Origin: JAADHY01 sp964428935
GTDB lineage: Bacteria > Planctomycetota > Planctomycetia > Planctomycetales > Planctomycetaceae
NCBI GenBank assembly: GCA_964428935.1
Contig: CAYSAG010000134.1
Coordinates: 1-13,113, forward strand
DNA length: 13,113 bases
Direction: 5' to 3'
In this document: in pieces, positions 8,056 through 13,113 of the stretch
Numbering within the stretch: the first letter of the stretch is position 1
Layout of the letters: the number at the start of each line of letters is the position of its first letter
Translations under genes and position numbers: made by a program
Notes under the pieces: generated by a model
Database searches by the model: none
Told to the model about the DNA's origin: nothing
What the model saw: the letters and a program-made list of their open reading frames with translations, nothing else

Positions 8056-8106
8056 TCAGTCGACAGCACCTCCATTGATTCGGCAACTCGTACAGTCGTA
8101 TTCCAC
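8056..8106 (-). CDS. Possible 16-residue peptide behind a perfect Shine-Dalgarno sequence
   Basis: On the minus strand a GTG at 8106 opens a 16-codon frame, VEYDCTSCRINGGAVD in direct translation with the first residue read as Met, ending in TGA at 8056-8058. It contains a CxxC pair. Its support is the upstream sequence: AGGAGG (8114-8119) sits exactly seven bases before the GTG, inside a 16-base complement to the canonical 16S rRNA 3' end. No known family was recognised. It could be a leader or regulatory peptide, a remnant of a longer gene, or not translated at all. No minus-strand gene follows to be regulated by it, because the next gene that way is the oppositely oriented transporter. Confidence 0.35.
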   Translation of the reverse strand: MEYDCTSCRINGGAVD

Positions 8107-8107
8107 C

Positions 8108-8123
8108 GGATCACCTCCTTTCT
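8108..8123 (-). promoter_or_regulatory. Perfect extended Shine-Dalgarno sequence (or 16S 3'-end remnant)
   Basis: The minus strand reads AGAAAGGAGGTGATCC, the full complement of the widespread bacterial 16S rRNA 3' tail GGATCACCTCCTTTCT. The other genes here use only four to six bases of that complementarity, so this match is far stronger than the local norm. The alternative is that the plus strand is a leftover 16S tail. The bases just upstream on the plus strand (CGTATTCCACC) do not resemble the conserved GGTGTGGCT part of 16S, which argues against a simple rRNA fragment. Confidence 0.5.
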
Positions 8124-8267
8124 TTTTCTCTAGGGCCCACCTGCTTCGACCGGAGTGCCGGGCCGGCCACCTCGCAGGCTTGACGAACACCGCGTGCCGC
8201 GTCAGCACGCCCGACAACGCTGTCATGCTGGCGAATTCTTTGCGTCTGATAAGAGGAACGCCGGCAC

Positions 8268-8323
8268 TTTTTCAAAAAATTGAGCGTGTCCGGGAATTGG
8301 ACGGCCACGCTCCGTCATGGCCG
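8268..8323 (+). repeat. Dispersed intergenic repeat, copy A
   Basis: A 56-base unit: an A-rich start, TTGAGCGTGTCCGGGAATTG, then a hairpin GGCCACG-CTCCGT-CATGGCC (8303-8322, one mismatch). Its first 29 bases (8271-8299) match copy B (8419-8447) at 24 positions. The CTCCGT loop is identical in both, while the stems differ but still pair. Function unknown. Confidence 0.7.
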
Positions 8324-8403
8324 CCACGACTCTGTCTCGACGCGAGCCTGACGGGGCACGCCCCAACGCCTCCCAGACGCCCGAGTGCCGAGAAAACGCA
8401 GAG

Positions 8404-8474
8404 CAATTCCCGGACCCCCTGAAAAACTTGAGAGTCTCCGGGAATTGTGGAGGGCTACGCTCCGTCGTGGCCGT
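8404..8474 (+). repeat. Dispersed intergenic repeat, copy B, with inverted half
   Basis: Contains the same unit as copy A (8419-8474), with hairpin GGCTACG-CTCCGT-CGTGGCC (8453-8472), fully paired if one T-G wobble is allowed. The unit is preceded by an inverted partial copy, so CAATTCCCGGA (8404-8414) and TCCGGGAATTG (8437-8447) form an 11-bp perfect inverted repeat. This is compatible with a REP- or MITE-like palindromic element. Confidence 0.7.
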
Positions 8475-8552
8475 CGACGGTGTGTGCTGCGACGCCGGCT
8501 CCCCTACGCACGTCCGGTCAGTCGAAGCTCGCGAAGCCTGCAAAAGAGCGAC

Positions 8553-8584
8553 CGAATTCCCGGACGCCCTCAAAATTTCTCGAG
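8553..8584 (-). repeat. Dispersed intergenic repeat, copy C, inverted and partial
   Basis: GAATTCCCGGACGCCCTCAA (from 8554), continuing to CTCGAG at 8584, matches the inverted half of copy B and the reverse complement of the core of copy A (TCCGGGAATT). The part beyond the core is diverged: its minus strand has GGCTTCGCGAGCTTCG in place of the CTCCGT hairpin. Confidence 0.55.
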
Positions 8585-8979
8585 CGCGGCGCAGCGCGAG
8601 CCGCACGACGTCGCCTTGACGTTCCGCTCACCTTCGGACTGCGGGCGCGCGACGCGCGGCGAGAGCCACCCGTGACCCGGACGGCGCGGCACCGCGCAGC
8701 AGCAGTCAATCGTTGCGGCCCGCATTCGACGGCCGTAAATTGGACGACCGAAAAGGGTCGGCTCGGGCCGAGCGGCAAAGGGACGCCAGTCGAACGAAAA
8801 CTTCAGCTCTGCGGCAGACTTGGCGGCAAGGACGGACGAACGCCGGCCGAGGAAAAGGGGCTTCTGAGGCGAGGCCTGTCTGCAGCACTCGAGGCGACCG
8901 CCGTCACTCAGGCACGACGGACAGAGACTTCGGCGGCGAGCATGAGAACGTCAAACGAGAGTCAAAGGGGAGAGGACGA

Positions 8980-9786
8980 ATGCGACGTACCGGCACAGCG
9001 GCAGCGACTGCGGTACTGGGATTGGTCTCATTGGCCGTGTACTTCGGCCTCGAGCTTGCTTCCGACGGCGGAGGCACTGCCCGCGGCGATTCCAGCTCCG
9101 GCTGGCTCGAACTGATCGACGGTCACGGCCTGGAACTGTGGACGAAAGCCCCCATGCACCGCAACAAGCAGTTCCGGGACCGGTGGCTTCACGTGGGGGA
9201 TGCGTACGTGAAGTCACCGGACGACACCGTTCTGTCGACTCGTCCCGGGACGGGCGTCTTGGTCAACGGCAGGACGGGACGCACGTGGAACATTGTGACC
9301 AAGCAGCAGTTCGGAGACATGGAAGCTCACATCGAGTTCTTGATTCCCAAGGGGTCGAACTCGGGTGTCTACTTCATGGGACGCTACGAAATTCAGGTGT
9401 TCGATTCCTGGGGCCAGAAGCATGTCAAGTACAGCGACTGCGGGGGGATTTATCAACGCTGGGACCCGTCGCGCGGAAAGGGACGGGAAGGCTTTGAGGG
9501 GCATGCACCGCGAATCAATGCGTCGAAACCGCCCGGCCAGTGGCAGACGTTCGACGTGGTCTTTCGAGCTCCTCGGTTCGACGCTCGTGGAAGGAAAATC
9601 GCAAACGCGTGTTTCGTCCGTGTGGTGCACAACGGGGTTGTGGTCCATGAGAACGTTGAGGTGACCGGTCCCACCCGTGCCGCGACGTTCGACGATGAGC
9701 AGCCCACTGGCCCGCTTATGCTCCAAGGCGACCACGGCCCGGTGGCGTACCGTAACATCCGGGTCCGCCCGCTGACACGGAAGTAG
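8980..9786 (+). CDS. DUF1080 (3-keto-disaccharide hydrolase family) protein, membrane-anchored or exported
   Basis: A 268-residue protein of the DUF1080 family, a concanavalin/LamG-like beta-sandwich fold abundant in planctomycetes; characterised relatives act on 3-keto-glycosides. A hydrophobic segment at about 7-25 after MRR is a signal peptide or membrane anchor. Family blocks seen: the opening WLELIDGHGLELW (42-54), GDMEAHIEFLIPKGSNSGVY ending near 131, FMGRYEIQVFDSWG (132-145), DCGGIYQRWDP (153-163), PPGQWQTFDVVFRAPRF, and the closing GPLMLQGDHGPVAYRNIRVR (about 244-263). Length and block order are normal, with no break. The ATG at 8980 is chosen because GGGGAG (8967-8972) lies seven bases upstream and the anchor follows at once. 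The exact substrate cannot be read from the sequence. It stands alone: the next gene begins 877 bases later. Confidence 0.92.
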   Translation: MRRTGTAAATAVLGLVSLAVYFGLELASDGGGTARGDSSSGWLELIDGHGLELWTKAPMHRNKQFRDRWLHVGDAYVKSPDDTVLSTRPGTGVLVNGRTGRTWNIVTKQQFGDMEAHIEFLIPKGSNSGVYFMGRYEIQVFDSWGQKHVKYSDCGGIYQRWDPSRGKGREGFEGHAPRINASKPPGQWQTFDVVFRAPRFDARGRKIANACFVRVVHNGVVVHENVEVTGPTRAATFDDEQPTGPLMLQGDHGPVAYRNIRVRPLTRK

Positions 9787-10663
9787 GACGGTCATGGGAA
9801 AGAGCGTCAGGTGAAAGCTCCAAGTGCAGTCGAACTGGGCCCCTTTGGCGGTTACGGTGTTCGATGTCTGCGACATCACTGAAGGGCACGCGACGCTTTC
9901 CAGTTCAAGCTCGCGGGCATCCGAAGTCCCGCTCTCGCAGTGCGTCGAGGAAAGAGGTCAGACACACGTTGGCTTGCCGATTCGCTTCGTATTTGTGGGC
10001 CGACTCTGGCGCGGAGAGCGGGTGAGAGGGCAGCATGGGCGTGGCTGGTCTTGCGACGACCCACACCGAATGCGCCAAGAATCCGCCGACGAAGATGATG
10101 GCCGTTGCCGATTCAGCTCAATTGGGGAATCACGAATTGAAAGAAGGTTCGACCTCTGGTAGGCTCGAAATTGTGCCGTCACAGGCAGGCTCGTTCCCTG
10201 CGAGACTGGTGCTTCGTCACAAGGCAAGGTTGGGATTCCTTCCCCCGCGTCGCTCCGGCTTTGTCAGGCCGAGGCGAGGGCACGTACACCAACTTTCCGG
10301 CGCGGCGCAGCACTAGTTTGCACGGTGGGTATTGGGGGTTCGAAAGCGGGGAAGCTGACGCAAGCGGGCGCACAAGTCGTCAGGCTTTGACGCGGACAGG
10401 CGTGTCTCCAGCAGCCACGTCACGCTCAGTTTTGGCCACGGCCGCAGGTGCAAGCCGCATAGGTGCGAACGGATCGGGCAGGTGCACGCTACCCAAGAAG
10501 GGTCACACGCGATTACCTGTGCGCTGCAATCGCATGCCTGGGCTGGCGGCGCGGTGGGCGCGCCGGGGCTGGCGGCGGGTTGAAAGCACAGTGTTTCGGT
10601 GGGTCACGGTCCTTGGAGTCTTCGCTGGTTTCTTGTCTGTGTTCAAGAGTGGAGGAAGTCGGT
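9787..10663. other. Gap of 877 bases without a convincing gene
   Basis: No gene is supported. Seen: a small perfect hairpin GATGTC-TGC-GACATC (9863-9877), flanked by CCCTTT (9841-9846) and GAAGGG (9881-9886), which could pair around it but have no T-tract. A 12-base direct repeat GGGCTGGCGGCG lies at 10540-10551 and 10566-10577. No tRNA, convincing promoter or terminator was found. The right end is the leader of the DUF1559 gene. Confidence 0.5.
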
Positions 10664-11755
10664 ATGTCCAAGAGGCAGTTTAGGCGCACTGGTTTCACGC
10701 TGATCGAGTTGTTGGTCGTCATTGCCATCATTGCCGTTTTGATTGCGTTACTGCTCCCTGCTGTGCAGCAAGCGCGAGAAGCAGCTCGACGGACTCAGTG
10801 TCGCAGCAACTTGCACAACCTGGGTGTGGCGTTGCACAACTACCACGACGTTTACGGGATGTTTCCGTATCGCCAAGGAGGTTCGGGGACGATTGCTCGC
10901 GGGCAGCACCGGCACCGATTGAGCGGGCATGTGGCGCTGTTGCCGTATCTCGATCAACAAGCCCTATACGATCAAATCATGAACAAGCCGAGTCCTCCTT
11001 GGGCGAACAGGTCGTGGTGGAAGATTAGTTTGCCCATCTTGAATTGTCCGAGTGACGGTGGGACACGGGCGCCGCACGGGGCGACCCGAGGAACGTCCAG
11101 TTACGCGTACTGTGGTGGCGACAGCTACGTCGCTTCGGTCACGTCGCCGTCGGAGCGGACCAGTGGTCCGGTGCCCCCGAAGCCGTTGCGAAACCGTGGG
11201 ATTTTTGGTCGCGGTGCCTGCACTCGCATCTCGGAAATCCGTGACGGGACCAGCAACACTTTAGCTATGGCCGAGCGGGCTCGACCGGTCTCCGACCGAG
11301 ACCGCGGAATGGTCGCGGTTGATGCCAGCGCCGACCCGTCGTCGTTCATTCCGGCGAGCTGCGCAGCCTTGTGGGTCGGCGGCGCCTACGCTCCAACGGC
11401 GGTCATGTTCACGCAGGACACTTCGCCGGGTTACCGATGGGGAGACGGTGCCGCGTTTTTCCACTGTGTCACGACCATCCTGCCACCCAACTCGGCAACC
11501 TGCCTGATCGGGAATCCCGCTTGGCAGGCCGGAGGAGGCCACTACGGCCCGGGCATCTGGACGCCCTCCAGCCGACATCCGGGCGGAGTGAATGCCATGA
11601 TGGCCGACGCGTCCGTCCGTTTCATCAGCGACAACATCGACGCCGGAAATCTGACCATCATCGCTCCAAAACCCACCAAGACCGGCCCGAGTCCGTATGG
11701 CGTGTGGGGAGCGTTGGGCACCAAGTCCGGCGGCGAAAGTATCTCTCAGTTCTAA
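10664..11755 (+). CDS. DUF1559 protein with prepilin-type N-terminus
   Basis: A 363-residue member of the DUF1559 family (SBP_bac_10-type), greatly expanded in planctomycetes and usually described as pseudopilin-like; function not established. Seen: the prepilin motif RRTGFTLIELLVVIAIIAVL, with cleavage expected between G10 and F11 and the helper glutamate at the fifth mature position, then LLPAVQQAREAARRTQCRSN and LGVALHNYHDVYGMFP, both family hallmarks. DGTSNT (194-199) and HPGGVNAMMADASVRF (305-320) close the domain. The usual C-terminal H-X9-DG motif here reads H-X9-DA (H305, D315, A316). ATG at 10664 follows GGAGG (10651-10655) by eight bases and gives the prepilin start; the frame is open upstream without meaning. 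Isoleucine is mostly ATC here, unlike the left half of the window. The small lipoprotein that often accompanies this family lies 492 bases downstream. Confidence 0.94.
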   Translation: MSKRQFRRTGFTLIELLVVIAIIAVLIALLLPAVQQAREAARRTQCRSNLHNLGVALHNYHDVYGMFPYRQGGSGTIARGQHRHRLSGHVALLPYLDQQALYDQIMNKPSPPWANRSWWKISLPILNCPSDGGTRAPHGATRGTSSYAYCGGDSYVASVTSPSERTSGPVPPKPLRNRGIFGRGACTRISEIRDGTSNTLAMAERARPVSDRDRGMVAVDASADPSSFIPASCAALWVGGAYAPTAVMFTQDTSPGYRWGDGAAFFHCVTTILPPNSATCLIGNPAWQAGGGHYGPGIWTPSSRHPGGVNAMMADASVRFISDNIDAGNLTIIAPKPTKTGPSPYGVWGALGTKSGGESISQF

Positions 11756-11756
11756 C

Positions 11757-11771
11757 CCGGGCCATTCCCGG
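11757..11771 (+). terminator. Short hairpin directly after the DUF1559 stop
   Basis: CCGGG (11757-11761) pairs with CCCGG (11767-11771) around CCATT, two bases after the stop codon. The stem is only five pairs and only a CTTTG follows, so it is a weak candidate for a transcript end. Confidence 0.25.
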
Positions 11772-11964
11772 ACTAGTGCTTTGTCAAATCGAAAATTGGG
11801 GACATCATTTGTGGCGAGTACGACGGAGTCTGCACGCTGGGCTGGATTGATCGGTGGCCACGGCCGACCGAATTCAGTCCTTCCTGCCGCGGCGGGTGCC
11901 CGAAGGGCGAACGAGGGAGCATCCGCCTGTGGGAACCAGGCGTGCGGGGCGTTGCGCTGGCACG

Positions 11965-12016
11965 CCCTCACCCGGCTCGCTTCGCTCGCCACCCTCTCCC
12001 GCAAGCGCGGGCGAGG
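11965..12016. repeat. REP-like intergenic element
   Basis: The block starts CCCTCACCCGGCTCGCTTCG and ends CCCGCAAGCGCGGGCGAGG, with an internal CCCGC/GCGGG hairpin. From memory, blocks of this wording recur between genes in many GC-rich bacteria. The minus strand gives the telltale low-complexity peptide SPALAGEGGERSEPGEG, which is often misannotated as protein. Only one copy is seen here. Confidence 0.5.
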
Positions 12017-12247
12017 CGACTTTCCCTTGGCCGCTGTCGAGACAGTTGCGCCACGATCGACTGAGTCCCAGTTTTCCGCTGTGACCGAGCACTACGCGGC
12101 TCATCGTACAGAGGCCACGTGCCCGTGCCGCTCGGATGTCTGCCGTGTCCGGCTCGGTCGGCACGGGGCGCAGAGGGCGTTTTCGGTGGAGTTTTTTCTT
12201 GTCCCGAGTGCGTGTTTCGAAGTCGAAAATGCAAGGAGCCAGACAAG

Positions 12248-12745
12248 ATGAGAACGGGAACACTTGTTGCTTCAGTGGCTTCGGTTGTTTTTCTGCTAGG
12301 CTGCTCGGGAACAGACAAATGGGCAGAGCGGCTGCCTGAGACGGTCGAGGCGAGGGGCGTGGTTTTGCTGGACGGCAAGCCAGTCGAAGGAGCCTCGGTG
12401 GTGTTCGTGCCGGTCGATCCGTCTGGGCACCAGGCGTATGCCGTGACGGACGAGGACGGAGAGTTTGAACTGCGGGCCTTTCCCGCGAAAAGCGGGGCCG
12501 TGCCTGGAAAGTACAAGGTGACTGTTTCGAAAACGGTGGAAACGGGCGAGGAGGTGGCCGAGGAACTGGGCGGTGAGTCGGAAACGGACGAAGGGCCGGT
12601 CGACAGAGCGACCGTCAAAAAGGCGAAGCAGGCGTGGGCCAACGCTCTGCCAGCCAAGTACGCCAACCCGAAAACGTCCGGCCTGACTGCTGAGATTCCC
12701 CCCGAAGGCACGGACAGCCTCAGGATCGAGCTGTCGAGCAAGTAG
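12248..12745 (+). CDS. Small lipoprotein with carboxypeptidase-regulatory-like domain
   Basis: A 165-residue lipoprotein. Residues 1-18 are a lipoprotein signal ending in the lipobox LLGC, with the lipidated cysteine at 19. About 34-100 is a carboxypeptidase-regulatory-like (CNA-B/transthyretin-like) beta domain: ARGVVLLDGKPVEGASVVFV, TDEDGEFELRAF and GAVPGKYKVTVSK are its usual strands. An acidic stretch (about 97-118) leads to PAKYANPKTSGLTAEI near the C-terminus, which is typical of the small planctomycete proteins found beside DUF1559 genes. Role unknown; a surface-anchored structural or binding part is inferred. The ATG at 12248 is chosen because AAGGAG (12233-12238) lies nine bases upstream and the lipobox falls at the right distance; the frame is open from 12119 without a signal. 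A probable terminator begins right after the stop. Confidence 0.92.
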   Translation: MRTGTLVASVASVVFLLGCSGTDKWAERLPETVEARGVVLLDGKPVEGASVVFVPVDPSGHQAYAVTDEDGEFELRAFPAKSGAVPGKYKVTVSKTVETGEEVAEELGGESETDEGPVDRATVKKAKQAWANALPAKYANPKTSGLTAEIPPEGTDSLRIELSSK

Positions 12746-12788
12746 GCGGCCTTTTTAGCCAGTGGCCCGGGAATCCGGCCGCGTTTTT
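12746..12788 (+). terminator. Probable intrinsic terminator after the lipoprotein gene
   Basis: GCGGCC (12746-12751), starting at the base after the stop codon, pairs with GGCCGC (12777-12782), followed by GTTTTT (12783-12788). The 25-base loop can itself fold as CCGG-GAAT-CCGG (12767-12778), which competes with the outer stem. The stem is modest but the T-tract and position fit. Confidence 0.5.
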
Positions 12789-13113
12789 CCCGCCATCAGT
12801 ACAAACACGGCATGCGGACGGATGGGCCGATTGCGCATACTGGAAGGACAACAGCCGCCGACTGGACCTTGCGGCTCGCGTCGTCCGTCACGGAGCCGCC
12901 TTTGCTGCTCTTGTCCTCGACGAACTCTGAGTTAGCCGAGGCGATCGAGACAAGGTGGGGCCTTGGCAGCCGGAGTCGTCGTAACGCGGGCGCTCCCTGG
13001 CAAGTGGCTGGCGTTTTCATGCAAATTCAGGTTCTTCTCAGAACTGCGCGCGGTAAGCAATCCAGGTCGACGGCCGCGACCTCGGCTCCGGCTCAACAAA
13101 CGGGGCCGCCCCG
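12789..13113. other. Right-end stretch without a convincing gene
   Basis: No gene is supported in the last 325 bases. A 74-codon minus-strand frame (12796-13020) lacks an SD and any recognisable domain. A small hairpin GTTCT-TCTC-AGAAC lies near 13030-13045. The stretch may be the leader of a gene beyond the window. Confidence 0.4.

Larger units (their letters stand above)
7719..8979. other. 1.26 kb gap with terminator, tiny ORF and dispersed repeats
   Basis: No full-size gene is supported. Separately listed contents are an intrinsic terminator (7882-7920), a minus-strand SD with a 16-codon ORF (8056-8123), an inverted repeat overlapping that SD (7946-7956 with 8107-8117), and a repeat family (8268-8584). 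From about 8585 to 8700 the sequence is very rich in GCGC words with several short self-complementary stretches. From 8700 to 8966 nothing beyond the leader of the DUF1080 gene is seen. The frame of that gene is open from 8713, but residues before its ATG show no domain. Confidence 0.55.
11756..12247. other. Gap between DUF1559 and lipoprotein genes
   Basis: About 490 bases without a supported gene. Seen in order: the short hairpin at 11757-11771; an AT-richer stretch (11772-11820) beginning ACTAGTGCTTTGTCAAATCG; a REP-like block at 11965-12016; and the lipoprotein gene's leader with a T-tract at 12192-12197. The length argues against tight co-transcription of the two flanking genes. Confidence 0.5.

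Noticed and set aside
7446..8114. A 222-codon minus-strand frame starting with GTG inside the perfect SD.
   Set aside because: It overlaps the end of the transporter gene antisense, its start lies within the SD itself, and it shows no domain. The GTG at 8106 has the correct spacing instead.
8047..8123. A 16S rRNA gene fragment on the plus strand.
   Set aside because: Only the last 16 bases match; the conserved sequence just upstream of the 16S tail (GGTGTGGCT-type) is absent. The minus-strand SD explanation fits better, although a remnant cannot be fully excluded.
10330..10350. GGTTCGAAA resembling a tRNA T-loop.
   Set aside because: The flanking bases do not form the five-pair T-stem, and no acceptor stem or anticodon arm is present.
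10540..10577. A 12-base direct repeat GGGCTGGCGGCG spaced by 26 bases.
   Set aside because: Low-complexity GC-rich wording, only two copies, and no link to any feature.
10309..11780. A 9-bp inverted repeat AGCACTAGT / ACTAGTGCT flanking the DUF1559 gene, as if ends of a mobile element.
   Set aside because: Nine-base inverted matches at free distance are expected hundreds of times by chance in a window this size; no target duplication or longer match is seen.
1..13113. A defence system, CRISPR array, prophage or toxin-antitoxin pair.
   Set aside because: Searched for by reading all frames; no regularly spaced repeats, nuclease, helicase, integrase or toxin-like small gene pair was found.

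Overview
The window is GC-rich and has the stamp of a planctomycete. The evidence is a DUF1571 protein, a DUF1559 protein with a type-IV-prepilin-like N-terminus followed by a small carboxypeptidase-regulatory-like lipoprotein, a DUF1080 (3-keto-disaccharide hydrolase family) protein, two tandem TatA-type genes, and long untranslated gaps. Genus and species cannot be named from the sequence alone. Eight convincing protein genes cover only about 57% of the window. Most other long reading frames are shadows on the opposite strand or in other frames of a high-GC sequence.

Layout. 1-530: no gene. 531-1358 (+): exported DUF1571 protein. 1909-3486 (+): exported protein built from two copies of a beta-rich unit, each with an Asp-box-like motif. 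3805-4137 and 4176-4391 (both -): two TatA/B-type translocase subunits in one short operon, convergent with the preceding gene. 4392-5537: a 1.1 kb divergent gap with one candidate promoter for the tat operon. 5538-7718 (+): an unusually long POT-family (proton-dependent oligopeptide) transporter. 7719-8979: a gap holding a strong intrinsic terminator, a minus-strand perfect Shine-Dalgarno sequence in front of a 16-codon ORF, and a small family of dispersed, partly palindromic repeats. 8980-9786 (+): membrane-anchored DUF1080 protein. 9787-10663: no gene. 10664-11755 (+): DUF1559 protein. 11756-12247: a gap with a REP-like element. 12248-12745 (+): lipoprotein, followed by a probable terminator. 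12789-13113: no gene seen.

How the genes fit together. Most products are envelope or exported proteins: two secreted proteins, Tat translocase subunits, a peptide transporter, an anchored putative glycoside-processing enzyme, a pseudopilin-like protein and a lipoprotein. Apart from the tat pair, and loosely the DUF1559/lipoprotein pair, each gene sits alone with its own Shine-Dalgarno sequence and hundreds of bases of leader, so there is no clear multi-gene pathway or defence cassette. The least explained part is 7880-8600. There, a minus-strand SD that fully complements the 16S rRNA tail, a complementary downstream segment able to mask it, and a repeat family lie together.
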